NCBI GenBank assembly: GCA_963402885.1
Contig: OY727095.1
Coordinates: 33,113,001-33,177,000, forward strand
Direction: 5' to 3'
Length of the DNA stretch: 64,000 nt
Source of the DNA: Antedon bifida
Taxonomy: Eukaryota > Echinodermata > Crinoidea > Comatulida > Antedonidae
This document shows positions 1 to 12,720 of this stretch, one piece after another (within the stretch, counting starts at the first letter, position 1; each line of letters begins with the position of its first letter). A program made the translations under genes and the position numbers. Below the pieces are notes generated by a model. That model saw only the letters and a program-made list of their open reading frames with translations, searched no databases and was not told where the DNA came from.

Positions 1-649
1 GGCACCAGACATTTAAGCTCCTAACAATAGCAACAAAACTAACAATAAGCATGTGAACAAAAGGTATTGTAAATCATTTGTTAGAAAACTACTGTTAATA
101 AATCTATTTTTAAGTTTGCATCTAATTTTAAATATTTACGAATAATAATACTATATTGTTAAAATGGTTTCCTAATAACAATAAAATATTGTTAAAATGG
201 TTTTTAATACAATTTCATATTTTAGTATGTAATATTTAATATGATAAATTAAGTAGATAATCAACTGACCTGATACTGTATATTAATATTTGTATTCAAA
301 ATTTATATTTTATTTCTTGTCTATTGACAATTATATGTTAATTATTAATATAGTTTTTTATCATAACTTACAAATTACTTTAATTCTGAATTAACTAAAT
401 ATCAACTTTTTCATATTAAATATTGATGAGACAAATATGTACTAAGTTTAATTTAAATTTTGCCAATTTTAATATGATTTTCATATATTAGTAGGTAATA
501 TAAAGATGTAATAAAAAATAATACAATGGAATTTTGAGAAATGCAAATTTAAATATTTTTACAACTTTAGTATGAATAGACTATCTATTATTATGTAAAA
601 ATTCCACACTGCTATATTAATTAAAGAAAATCATTCAAGTCCAAAATTG
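1..649. other. No gene recognised
   Basis: AT-rich, no open frame or repeat that I recognise. If the possible THAP last exon is right, this lies beyond its 3' end. Confidence 0.6.
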
Positions 650-898
650 TTTATTTGTAATTTACATATGCTACATTATTTGTCAAAGAAAGTATCCCGA
701 TGAGAAACATCTTACAATTATCATTTACTAGGCCTTTATTGATTACAATTATCAACTAAAAAAATGTTTAAATATTTGTAATTTACATAATAATGCTACA
801 TTATTTGTCAAAGAAAGTATCCCGATGACAAACATCTTACAATTATCATTTACTAGGCCTTTATTGATTACAATTATCAACTAAAAAAATGTTTAAAT
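650..898. repeat. About 123-bp tandem duplication
   Basis: Two nearly identical copies (from about 650 and 774), sharing CTACATTATTTGTCAAAGAA and TAGGCCTTTATTGATTACAA. Each copy carries, on the minus strand, a CAATAAAGGCC polyadenylation-like signal downstream of the possible THAP stop, so the duplication may have doubled a poly(A) site. Confidence 0.9.
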
Positions 899-1239
899 AA
901 ATTATTTTAAAGTCTTCCAAGATACAACAAACCCAAGGTTACCAACCCAGCTGTATAAATTATTCAAATTTCAGAGAGAAAATTGGAGAAAAAATCAATT
1001 ATTTTACCATAGAACAAACAATTTCAAACGAGCATCTAATATAATCAAAGTATCAAGGACAATATTTTGAGGTGATAACTTAAATTTTTGTACAATAATT
1101 TTATGAATGTATTAAATAAATAAGACAGCTGTTGATTAAATGATTATTCAAGAATGTTTCTTAAGCCTGTTTCCTGTACGAATAGAGTGATTGTTCCAGG
1201 GTTATGTTAATGCTCGCCTTTCAGCCTACCGCTGCGCTT

Positions 1240-1346
1240 TTAAACAGTCAGAACGGCGTTTCCTGCCTTGGTAAGCTCTTCACTGGTGATGACAAATGTA
1301 CAATTGGTAGCATATTGCTTAGGAGGACTGAAGTAGCTATGCTTAG
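1240..1346 (-). CDS. Possible last exon of the THAP gene
   Basis: After an AATTTAAAG acceptor (weak pyrimidine tract), two bases complete the codon left by exon 3, followed by 34 codons and TAA. The peptide begins KHSYFSPPKQYATNCTFVIT and ends NAVLTV. Length 107 fits the phase (2 + 35x3). AATAAA-like signals on the minus strand occur further down near 858-863 and 733-738 (plus-strand TTTATT). A second frame of the same stretch is also open, so protein coding is not certain. Confidence 0.35.
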
Positions 1347-2531
1347 CTTTAAATTCAGAGGGTAGTACCTAGGCCATCGATTTCTACAATACTGTGACAG
1401 TTACCGGTAACAGGGGCGGATTTTTTAAACAGGAAAGCGCTAACGTATAATATTAATAGTCTTTCAAAAATAGATATCAAAAGTATTTAATTTAATTAGT
1501 TGTTTTACTTTAAACCGAAAGGCCCTCACCCCTAATGCTACTGCTGGATCTTCTCCTTGTTAAGAGTTCTCAAACAATCTTATGATGAATGTGGTTCCCA
1601 TATTTTGTTGTTTCCTATGCAATATAGTAGTCTGATCATTTTCAAGGGTTCAAATATTCCTAATCACGCCCTTAAAAACCTACCATTATCATTTTTAAAT
1701 CATAGGACTGGAACCCAGACGTTTTAAGCATCAGGGAAACTTTCTAAATATATTTTTCTAGATTATTCCGATTACAAAATCGAACAAAGTAAAACCAAAA
1801 TTGATGCCAAATTTGATATTGGCAACGTGACAATCTGGTAGAAAGTGTTTACCGATGACAAATCTGTTTTACTTACGGAAAGGAAAGTACATTAAACCTA
1901 CCCGGTGGTGTCATTCTAATTTTATCAGTTCTAGGGTCTAGGCCCTCTCTCCAAACACAAAATTAGATCAAGATTTACCCTAAACATTGTGTTTCAGCCT
2001 ACCATTATTTTAAGAAAAACATCTAATAATTAATATCAATAAAAGAATTCACAACAACTTCAAACTAACAACAATTATTCATAAAAACATGCCATACAAC
2101 AATCACGTTCTCATGCAATGCAATATTAATTCTTTTTAAATGGACACTATAATATATTTCTATTGTTTATTGATTACTTCAGGTCTTTTCTTCAGTGAAA
2201 TAATCTTTAGCAAGGCGTATAAAAAATAATTCAATCAATAGTAATATTTTCCAAACAGATCATAATTTAGAAATTTGAAGTAAATAAACTATTTTCATCA
2301 TGCACAGTTTTATTAAATTTTATTTAAAAAAAAAAAATTTAACCAATTAGAAGCCACAAAAAAAAACACTACTAAATGCAACTGAAGATAAATAAATTTA
2401 AAATGCAAAAATAAAAAAAGGATGCAAAATTATAAATGAAATTCATGACATAAAAACTAGAACATTATCTCGACGGATGCGCTACAACATAACATTTGGG
2501 CTAGCAGAGCGGTTGCAAAGATCAAACTTAC
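1347..2531 (-). other. Presumed THAP intron 3
   Basis: Holds no recognised coding or RNA feature. GC content is a little above average from 1400 to 2000, with short CCTCACCCC-type patches of unknown origin. Confidence 0.35.
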
Positions 2532-2618
2532 TGTCTTGGACCGTCTTAACGCCCCAACTACCGCCTCCAAAAATTCTGGCTAGTTCACTCGGTGATTTCA
2601 TTCGTAAGGCAAGGTTTT
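2532..2618 (-). CDS. THAP-domain protein, coding exon 3
   Basis: An 87-base exon between CCAACAG and GTAAGT. With the single G carried over from exon 2 it encodes 29 residues, ENLALRMKSPSELARIFGGG then SWGVKTVQD, leaving one base. The phase agrees with the preceding exon and the splice sites are strong, but I cannot name a domain. ELARIFGGGSWG could be a short helix and glycine turn. Codon use and GC content are clearly above the surrounding AT-rich sequence. Confidence 0.65.
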
Positions 2619-5384
2619 CTGTTGGATAATTGTCATAGAGGTCAAAGTTCAAAGAATGAAATCATTTGGTAATTATTACAATCGGGGAAATGCGCTTGTG
2701 AAACAAATAACTAGAAATAAAGCAAAAATATGATTTATAAAGCAATAAGTCCAGGACTGACCAGAAAGTATAACAAACTTTAATACACTGTATTAGGAAA
2801 CACATAAAATAACTAAAAATAGTTAGGATTCAAAAATTCAAAATTCAAACTAAAAAATGATTTTGTGCACGAATACTATAAAGTATTAGTCTAAATTTTC
2901 TCAAGCAAATGAAGTTAAGAACATTTTTTTTAACTATCAAGTTTTTACTTAAAATATTATACAATTTCTGATTTATTTTCTTTTTATAATGGAACAGAAC
3001 CTACTAAATAGTATTAGAACAGTAAACTTATAACCGTGTTTAAACTAGGCCAGTATTGAATAATTAACTATGGCATTTGTTGACAACTTCCAGCGTTTAC
3101 AAACAAGTTAGCATCTATCGCAACAGTGTGTAGAATACACAACACACTATTAAAATTTCATTGGAAAACTAGTATAGTGTAAAAACATGGTGTTCCTACA
3201 TTAATGTCTCGCAAGCACGGGCTGTTATCACTTAGCCACATTTTAAGTAAAAACTATTAAATATTTAACTATCGTTATATGGCATACTTGTGACATATTT
3301 GTAGGGCAACATCCCACTAGTGATGTCTGTGTGTCAGATGTGACCAAGTTTAAACGTAAATAAAATGTATTAGCTCTGTCGTGAGTAAAGACAGATTTTG
3401 GTTTTAATTGGTTGTTTGATTATTATTGGTAGTTAATAACCAAAGAAAATATTCCATTTCTTAAAAACTCTATGCTATTATTCTTAAGCTATTTATTAAT
3501 AAGTTAATCAGATGACACTAAATGGTACTTATAAATACAAGTAGGCTTAGGAATTTTAATAACAATATAATTACAATAACTTACAGAGAATCGGATTATT
3601 ATCTAATATCAATAAATCACATTTTACAAATAAATATCCATCAGGTATTGTTAAGATATACTGCTATACCTACTACTATAATATTTGGAAGGAGGGTTAA
3701 TATCAGAGGACAAAATCATGGATGACAAAGTTCATTCCATAAGATAAAAATGACAGTTGTTCACTTAATTAAACACTAACCTACCTTACTTAAGCAAAAA
3801 TGTCTAGCCCTGGTTTTCTTTCTAAATTCTACCCATTTGGAAATGTGTATTCAGACTAAGGTCATAGGATTCACATGAACTGGGTTAAAATATGTAAAGT
3901 CAGATTTAAAAAATAGAAAAAAAATAGAACTAGCTTAGCACACATAAGGAGAAAAAACATCAAAATCTTAAATAATCAATCTTATATTCTGTAGCCATCT
4001 ATCAGTCAGCGGACTATTTCACAAGACGACAATATCGGATTCTGCAAAAGCTAATACACACTTATAATCTGTGTGTATAAAATCTACCGGAAATGAAAGT
4101 ATAAGAACATCTTCAAATGATTGATAATCCGATTAACAAATAATTTTTTCATCTTTAACTTAAATCCTAATATAATAGTGTGTTTTATGTATTTACACTG
4201 CTTTGTGGAATTATTACTTTTAAAAAAAAGGTTTATCAATAAAAAAAATGTTGCTCAATGAAAAAAATGTTTATGTCAAGAAATTATAAATAACAAAATT
4301 ATATGCTTAAAATAGACATTATAGAAACATAACAGACCTCACAATACAAGGCTAGAATTTTCAATGATGAAAATCCTTTTCCCAAAAACATAATTCAAAA
4401 GAATTTATTTCATCTTTATTATCTTTTGTTTCAAACAATGAACTTAAGTTGAAGGCACAAACCACCAGAAATTGTTTCTGATGTGTTCAACTCGCGCTTA
4501 AAAGACGGCGCAGTCCAAAATAACTTTATGAACTAATCACTCAAGGACTTTAAGTGTGCTTATTCAGTATTTTGACAAATATCATTAATAATACATTTAT
4601 TCTGTGAATTCTCGGTAATTATGCCTAAAATTAAACCAAAAAACCCCACATACCTACTCATAAACAACATTTAATAAAACATAAGCTATCAACATCTCCC
4701 GGTAGTTATTTTGTACTTAATGCTCAAACCGGATCCGCATACTTGACGTTGAATAGCCCCTTCAAGATGCTAAACCCGAGTTTTCTGTCAATGCATCACT
4801 TTATACGATTAATCCGTTCACGTCAAGTAACATTTAAAATTGATCTCACTGAGATGTTGTTATTCTTATTATACAAGCATTGTTAGCATTTTGTTATTAT
4901 TGCGTCAAGGATGCGTTTTTTTTTCTGACAATGAATTTTAAATAAAACTGATGAACAATGAACATCGTTCATCATGACGTTAAGCTAAAGTGTCATCTCA
5001 AAAATGAATTCAGTCCGAAATATAAACTCTAACATTCCGATGTATTTACGCCTAATTAACTAGAGACCAAAAATAACCACAATTTTTTTTTTTTTAGAAA
5101 TATCAACATTTTTAACACGATTCTTCTCAACTGATCTAGTTTCATAAACTGTTTCTTTACTGTAGGAAATTTACAATAATTTGTAGAATTAATGATTTCA
5201 AAAAAATATTTCCACTATGTTTATCATTTTGATAAATTTGTTATTAAATTCAAATTTATTTCCTTTCTTTATTTCTGATAAAATTATAACAATAGTATTA
5301 ACATAGAAAGTTAAATACTTATCGAGTCCAGTCCTATAACATAATAATATTTATTTCTTTAACTTGAGTTGATGCAAAAGATGA

Positions 5385-5475
5385 TTGTGATGATTAAAGC
5401 AAAGACAAGTGATGAAGATGACAAAAAACATGACAATAATGATAAAGATGACCATAATTATGAATATGGCCATAA
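5385..5475. repeat. GAT-rich imperfect microsatellite
   Basis: Repeated GATGATT, GATGAAGATGAC and GATAAAGATGAC words; chance frames would be Asp-rich. Confidence 0.6.
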
Positions 5476-6612
5476 AAATGGTGATATAGCTAGTTGACAT
5501 CCTATATATACTGTAGCCATAGCCAATCTTAATGTAGAAAACTTGGTGGATATTTCAATGGCTAGTAAGAATGATTAAAGTCAGGTTAACTTTGATATGC
5601 ACAGTTATCATCATTATGTCAGTGGGCTGTTATAAATTAAATACTTTGTGTGAGTGTAACCACGGCTTGCCAAGACATAATTCATCTAAATACGTGATTA
5701 AAATAATCTTGGCTAAGTTTATGTATTTGGAAGTGGGAAGTCTAGCTTGTAATTATAGTATTCGGGAGTTTTAAACACAAACTTGCGTCAGATAGAAGCC
5801 TACTCACCCCCGAACAAGCCACAAGTGGGCATCCAATGACCAAAATGTACTGGGTTAGGTATTATCTTACAAAAAACTAACAGTAAAGTATGTAAGACTG
5901 GTTGTATTAATTTATAATTAAATGTTAAAACTTGATGGTGGTTGCACTCCTGTTTAGCAAGGCCTTCTGCTAAGCATGATTTGGGCCTTTTTCCAGGACA
6001 CTATTTCTTCATTAGTGCTCTCACAACATAGCTATGGTTGTCACTACCAACAATAGGCCATAGGTATTTATAGTTTATACCGGAGGTAATTAACCTTATC
6101 GTACATAGTTATTGATGAATAAACGTAAATTTAAAACAACATTATTTGACATTAATAAAACTATATATAATAAAGAACAACGATCAAGACAAGACAATTG
6201 ACCTAGTGGAAAGGGAAGGAAGTGTTAGATTATGTTTCAGAGTAAAGAATATCTGGGCAACACTCAATTAAACATTATTAACAGTTAGTATACATTTGTA
6301 CAAACTTAAATTCTAGAATTTTCCAGTTTGTATATATTAATATGAAGTAACTTCTTTATTTTCGACATCGTGATTGATACAAGACAATGTTTGAATACCA
6401 CAACAGAATAAAAAATAACTTACTAATAAAAAGCAATAAATATTTATCAACGAATCAAGATTATCAAAATGGAAAAACTTCAAAATTCTAACGATTTACT
6501 GTAGTTGGAGCTTATAGGAGGTGCGTGTCTTAAAATTAGGCCGGGTGGACGGACTTTAAGGAGCGTATCTTTGCACATCAGAATAATACCCTTGAAAATT
6601 TAGGGAGAGAGT

Positions 6613-6628
6613 GGGGGGGGGGGGGGGG
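6613..6628 (+). repeat. G16 homopolymer
   Basis: Sixteen consecutive G in AT-rich sequence, followed by a GGGGGTGGGA stretch (6650-6658). Length is likely to vary between individuals or sequencing reads. Confidence 0.95.
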
Positions 6629-7367
6629 AATCTTATGATTGAATTGATTGGGGGTGGGATTATACTCAAGCGTGGTATTATACTTGTAAAATGTCTTATT
6701 AGCCGTTTAAAGTTTAGATCAATAATGAGGTCAAAGAAAGCCATGTGATTGTACAGCACTATGGAAAATCAATGATATCATGTCTTATTGCTAAACGTTT
6801 CCGCTAAAGAAATCTTTCTCGGTGCGTATTTAAGAAGCTTTTACATGTCGTTACAACTTATAAAGGATGCTTCAAAAGCTACGATATAATAGGGTGCTCT
6901 GTTTATAATATTCATTTATGGATTTACAGTACTATACACACAATATCTCTTGGCAAACAAACAAATTTGTTGTTATTTTGTTGAAGAGTTTTCAACTATC
7001 AAAGAATTTCTAAAAAAATTATTGCAAAATAATTAAAAATGAAAATCTATGTTAGTATAAGTTTTAATATTCTATTTGCAGTTTATAAAAGAAATACCAA
7101 ACCCAAACAAATGAATTAATTGTTAACAATTTAGATGTATCTGCATGCGATTAATATAAACAGAAAACAATAAACATTAGTCAAGATCAATAATCATATA
7201 CAATGATGAATTTCCATGTATTCTATTGTTTCATAATCTGTGCTATGGAATGCCAGGCCTATTCTGCCACAATTCAACATCACATGGTTTGGTAATACAC
7301 TTCCCCTTACACAATGAACCTCACTATGTTTTCTGCATCTCAACAGGGTAAATAGATATCAAAATGT

Positions 7368-7432
7368 AATTTGACCAATCACGAAGAGACGGATCATCCA
7401 AGTGTCGCTTGTGATTGGTCAATTTCATGAGC
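7368..7432. mobile_element. Core of foldback family B (CCAAT palindrome), copy 1
   Basis: Inverted arms TTTGACCAATCACGA and TTGTGATTGGTCAA surround GGATCATCCAAGTGTCGC. The same core occurs in two longer copies. Outer ends are not clear here, so this may be a partial copy. It sits just beside a SINE fragment. Confidence 0.7.
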
Positions 7433-7440
7433 ATACACCA

Positions 7441-7527
7441 TTTTATTTTTTTTTATTATACCTTATTTAGTGAGGGTGACCCTAAACAGCATATGCTGAC
7501 AATCAAAGGGCCCTCACACTTATGTTG
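7441..7527 (-). mobile_element. SINE tail fragment, same family as 56 kb
   Basis: The minus-strand sequence GTGAGGGCCCTTTGATTGTC AGCATATGCTG... GGTCACCCTCACTAAATAAG and an A/T-rich end match the 3' end of the 56-kb SINE, including the inverted GAGGG/CCCTC arms. It is 5'-truncated, and it lies about 30 bases from the THAP exon 2 donor. Confidence 0.65.
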
Positions 7528-7557
7528 CGAAACTAAGCTTAATCTACATGTACATAC

Positions 7558-7738
7558 CTTCAGCGATTCGATCAACAGACATCCTGGGCCTTTTTGGTTT
7601 CCTCTTATCCATAGGGGAACGAGGCCTCACGTAGGAGCTAATGTCGATTGAGATAGGCGTGTCCACTTGTGGGTCCGGCACTGGGATATCGCCTTCTTTT
7701 TTCTCACCACCAGAGAAATGGCAACTACAAATACGTAA
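7558..7738 (-). CDS. THAP-domain protein, coding exon 2 (completes C2CH finger)
   Basis: Encodes 60 residues plus one base. It opens LRICSCHFSGGEKKEGDIPV: Cys57 and His60 supply the last two zinc ligands, giving Cys5-X4-Cys10-X46-Cys57-X2-His60, and IPVPDP occupies the place of the conserved AVPxxF box that closes the THAP fold. A basic stretch KRKPKRPR (98-105) looks like a nuclear localisation signal. The acceptor is CGTATTAG and the donor GAAG/GTATGT. A SINE fragment lies about 30 bases beyond the donor. The join to exon 1 in phase 0 recreates a standard THAP domain with no missing segment. Confidence 0.85.
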
Positions 7739-9442
7739 CTAATACGAAACAAGAAAGAAATAAAAAATGGAGGAAAAAAAAGAAGAAAATAATTAACATT
7801 TTGTAAAATATTTATAAAATAATATGAATTACATAATGAAATATAGATTAGTTATTCTTTGTTCTGGCAAAGCGACAGACCATTGAATTGGTATATCTAA
7901 TTTATATAATGTTCAAATTCTAGACACTTAATATCAAAATAGGATTTTATGTATAATTATAATGTTCAAAAAGTTTAACATATAGTATATATAATACACA
8001 TAAATTGTTAAATTAATATTTAATACCATTGTATATACACCTATTATCAGAATATTTAAGCTTAAATCAATAACAAAATCCACAAGAAATGGGAAATAAC
8101 ATATTACCCACAATGCTATTGGAGAAACTAAATGTTACTGAATTAGGATATAAAACCACAGGGAATGCAACTAACAGGCTTATGCCAAGTAAACCAAATC
8201 CAACATAAAACACCAGAAATAATATACATAATAATCAGAACATGAACACCATTAAAATGTGTACTTTAGCTGCATGTACACCGCGATAGATAGCCTAAGA
8301 ATAAATTTGGCATGAGTACTGTCGATATAGTCCCAATCTGAATCACTCTTCCTTCCTCTACAGTAATAACCTTCCAAACATAATAACCAAAATGTTACCT
8401 CTTACAATGTTTACAACATGAATTATGTATCCAGCAAAATCGTTTAAAAACTACGGTAAAAATCCTCACTTAGAGTAACATGATCGTATTAAGCTTTGCA
8501 ACTGGTTTGAGAACACAACCTATGAGTTGGCTCTACCAAACACTCACGGGACCAACAACCAACAATCTATGCCTAGTTTCATTCATATCTTCCTTCCTTT
8601 AGCATATTTCTACTTTTCCTTCCCCAACTCACTTAAATATGAGCTGTTACACATTACAAATCGAAATTGACATTGTAAATTATCGAAGGAAAAGCCAGAA
8701 AACTAATTTAATCAAACTCAAACATGGCAGATAAAACTACCTATCTTTATCAACTGAATAAAATTTATAGAACGCCAGATCAAATACAAATTAACATAAA
8801 TGATCGGTCTTCATATAATTAATAATATAATACGTGTAATTTGGTTTATCATGAATTTAAAAGTATAATTCAAAACATGTTGTTTAATAAATGATTGTTT
8901 AAAAAGATTCTCATTAAATATTAATAATTCAAATGTATAAACATCTTGCTATACATGTATTCAGCTTTAAACATTATAAGGATATTCAATAATTGCTATA
9001 CAGTGCCAATTATTATTGTTACAAATAATATCAGTTTAATTGTGGTAATTTTTTTGGAAATACACCTTAAATTTCTATCAAATAATTTTTAAAAAATACA
9101 AATAAAAAACATATTTCAATAAAATTTTTCATCTGAAATCTAATTCCCCTCCCTCCCTTTACATCCCCCTACCACATTGTTCCAAAAAAAAAAATTAATA
9201 AATTACTGAAATATTCATCAATGTAAAGCACGAACCTACCACCTAAAATCAAAACATAGATGGGAGGGATCAATTTACAACAAAATAACATCTTTTGTCT
9301 TCAATAAACTGAAAGATGCAACATTATAAGAAAACACATGCCATAAACCATTCTCATACAAGACGCAACATTGGGGTTTGTCATACAAAGCATAAAGAAA
9401 AACAACGTGCAATATTTGGGATGACAAGGCATTCATAATGCA

Positions 9443-9607
9443 GTATACTTAACCAGTTGGCTGTACGCTGACGAGGTGAATATTGTTACCCTTTTTGGTA
9501 TACTTAACCAGTTGGCTGTAGGCTGACGAGGTGAATATTGTTACCCTTTTTGGTATACTTAACCAGTTGGCTGCATGTTGACGAGGTGATTATCGTTACC
9601 CTTTTCG
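9443..9607. repeat. 55-bp tandem repeat, 3 copies
   Basis: Units begin GTATACTTAACCAGTTGGCT at 9443, 9498 and 9553; the third has diverged most (CTGCATGTTG, TATCG). The unit is GC-richer than its surroundings. Confidence 0.95.
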
Positions 9608-10117
9608 GGTCCTTTTCATGATAGATATAGCGGTATCAGTCGACTCTCCATAAACCATACTCTCCCAAAACCAGATTTTCTTGTGTATTTACAAACAAGA
9701 CATTTTTGGCAAAACAAGGGTTTTGGGACAGTTGGCTGTAAACCCAGCATGTATGCATTATAGCCATATTATGCAGAGAACATCATCATTTGGAGTAGAT
9801 AAAGTGGTGGTCAATTTAATTAGACAGCCAATCTCCATTTACATTATTTCTTAATCTTTCTTAAAAGATATTAATTTAATTTTAAATTCTATTCTTCTAA
9901 TACATGAATATTCTTTGGTGAAAAAGTATGGTAGATATCTTCATTATACATAACTAGTAGTATGCATTTCTATCTATCTTTATCAAAAAGTTGACTATAT
10001 TATGTGGAAAAAAAATCTTACAGTATTTGACACTAAAATCTAAACTTAATCTAATCAAAATGAAGGGCTTTAAATCAGGGATGGGCTTAAGTCAAGAATA
10101 GGCTTATATCTGAGTTA

Positions 10118-10272
10118 TTAAGCTCTGTCTACAGTTTGACAAAAAAAATGTCATGTGCCCAAATATGGTAGTGATATGCTCAAATATGGTAGTGATATGA
10201 CATCATCATGTCCATATATGGGCACAACACATTTGTTGTCACATAAAGTTTGATAGTGTAGACAGAGCTTTA
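10118..10272. mobile_element. Hairpin MITE family A, copy 1
   Basis: The family consensus seen in this window is TTAAGCTCTGTCTACACTAT at one end and its inverse at the other, with about 110 bases between that hold repeats of CATATCACTACCATATTTG-like words and CCATATATGG. Flanks are TA/TTA. This copy keeps the right end in full (AGTTTGATAGTGTAGACAGA) but its left end is altered after TCTGTCTACA. No coding capacity. It lies in THAP intron 1. Confidence 0.85.
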
Positions 10273-11790
10273 GTTACAAAATATCTTTAAGATATGAACT
10301 TAAAGCATCATACCGAAACATGATTATATCTATTTAACATGTAAACGAGTCTACAATAATAGTTGCAATGCCCCATGGGATGGCAATTCATTGATTGCAA
10401 TGAATTAAGAGGTCAAAGGTCAATGTACAGGCTTGTATGGTTATGCTAATTATTTAATTAAATTCTTTAAATGACAAAGAAATTGATTTAATGAACAGGA
10501 GAATAATGAACTCAAGATGAATGTGTTTATTTTTATTAGGATTAAGTTATCTTTTAAAATTAATTTTGTAAAAGTATTACTCAGTGAATTTCCTTTAATT
10601 GTTTACAGTGTTTTAAATTTAAATGTTTTTACAGGTAATTTGTAAATTATAATAAAACATTAATGATACAAAACAAACATTACTTATTAACTAATAAGTT
10701 ATTTATTTTCAAATTGTATGTTGTGTAAAGGATGCTCAACGAATTAACTAATACGCGATTATCAATTATTGGAAAAAGGACATATAAATTCATCTAAAAC
10801 ACAAATCAACAAAAACAAGGATGACAAAAATAGAGAGTTTGTTATGCTGTCAAATTAAGTTGATTATGAAGAAGGATATGTCAAATATGATGGTTATTAG
10901 ATAATAATAATCAACGACAACAAGAATAGTGTCAGCTATTAGTTTACTTAGTACTGTAGTAACGCTTTGCCGCGGCCAACAAATTGCTAGAGGCATAAAG
11001 CGACCGTAATGCTCGACACTCAATCAAAGTGTTTGTATCTATTTCAACGATAGTTTAGGTACCTCACATTGTACAAGCAGTACATAAGCAGTTAGGGATG
11101 GACTCGATGATTGATGAAAGTATGACCGAAAGCTGACATAATACTGAGGAGATCCCTAAGGCTAAGATTGTAAATACTGTGATGGATTTCTTGGGACAAA
11201 ATTATGCCTTTATTACGTTTTGAACTAAATAATAGCACAAGTTTGGTACGCTTACAAAAAAAGCAATTGATAAACAAATTAGTAGATTAATCGTTAATTA
11301 ATTTTTTAATTTTTGAGATGAGTAATTAACTAATAACCCAATTCATACAAACTAACAAATAGCAATAACTCTCTTGTTTCAAATCTCAATATATTTTTTA
11401 CATTTTGAACATATGGGCGAATATTTCAAATAGCATATGTTATTTATCTATTTATACATTAATGATTTCATTTGTAATAATAGTGCATCAGACTTTGTAT
11501 TTGACATGGTAGGACATGATCATCAATATTTAATCATGTTATGTATTTATATTCATTGGATATACATAATTTAAAAATGTTTAGCATTTTATACGTACTT
11601 ATATTAAAAATAATTATCCACCTTCTTAGACAAAATGAAACAACAGCAAACATTCTGTGGGGGCGGTGGAAGGGGTTACAGCAGAGACAGTACTGTAAAC
11701 TACTTTTATACCGAGTCCAAATTCCAGTCCAACGTCCAAATAAAAAATCGTGGGACACGGGTGTAGCATTTAAGAACCGTTTACACTCCA

Positions 11791-11946
11791 GTTTGGTTCC
11801 TTCTTGGATGCAACACAAGGATGTAAGCGTTCCACAAGTAATTTGACCAATCACGGCATGATGGATCACCCAAACTGTCTCTTGTGATTGGTCAATTCAC
11901 TTGCGTTGTGTCTATATCATTGTGTTCAAGTGGGAACCAAGCTTAA
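11791..11946. mobile_element. Foldback MITE family B, copy 2
   Basis: Left end near TTTGGTTCCTTCTTGGATGC, right end GTTCAAGTGGGAACCAAGCT, imperfect inverse. The centre is TTGACCAATCACGG...TTGTGATTGGTCAA with GGATCACCCAAACTGTC between. Chance frames are open on both strands across it. No coding capacity. Confidence 0.75.
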
Positions 11947-12570
11947 AGCAATTCACCCTGGATTTTTATCCCGCCGCGGCACACAATTCGGACCAAGTGT
12001 GAACATAGCTTTAAAAAAAAAACCATCTATTTATTCTGAATCTCTAAAATGATCAAACTATAGTTGATTAATTTCTGCTGAGTTATTTTTACAGACACCT
12101 TACATTTTTCCTAGATTTCGATTACTACTTTTTAAATTTTTTTAGTAGCATCAATAAATCATTGGCAAGTGTCAATAAAGCTTTTAGTGTTAATTAAGCA
12201 ATACATCATCTACCATCTAATTGATATAACAAGGTTCAAATGTTCAGGATACAGTTGACTGACAGGTTAAGATTGGGGGTAGAATAGACTATTTTATGTC
12301 ATGCTACAAACAATAGAGCATTTATTTGCACATGAATTTTAACAACAGTAATGTTTTATTTGCAAAATGGGAACAGACACCTAAATATCAACATCAGTGT
12401 TCGGTTTAGTTCAGGCTGGTCAGCTGACCAATGTAAAACCCATGGCGGGCTAGTATAACCAGTTGTGTTACTGGCCCGATAATGGCAGCTAAAAATAACT
12501 TTAAATTTGACCTTTCAACATACTTAATGTAAATATATAAAACATACTGGGAGAGAATAATTCACTCTCT

Positions 12571-12720
12571 TAATAATAGTAATAATAAAATCTTTATTTT
12601 AAAACGGAGGCTCGTTCACAACAAAATGTGTTCTTCCACGAGGCCGTGTGAAAGAAATAAAACTACAATATCACAATTATTAAACTGATGAACAAACAAG
12701 AAAATTATACATTGAAAGGA
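12571..12720 (-). mobile_element. LINE-like 3' end with (ATT)n tail
   Basis: On the minus strand CACACGGCCTCGTGGAAGAA CACATTTTG, then GAGCCTCCGTTTTAAAATAA AGATTTTATTATTATTAC. A short GC-richer 3' end followed by a polyadenylation-like AATAAA and a simple ATT repeat is typical of CR1/L2-type non-LTR retrotransposon tails. The left extent is uncertain. Confidence 0.5.

Larger units (their letters stand above)
2619..7557 (-). other. THAP intron 2
   Basis: About 4.9 kb. Contains the GAT-rich microsatellite, the G16 run, the CCAAT foldback core and the SINE tail at the end nearest exon 2. No further coding signal seen; the small frames at 3522-3725 and 5571-5774 lack any family features. Confidence 0.6.

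Noticed and set aside
11534-11869. Open frames of about 100 codons on both strands
   Set aside because: They cover foldback MITE family B; low-complexity and without family features.
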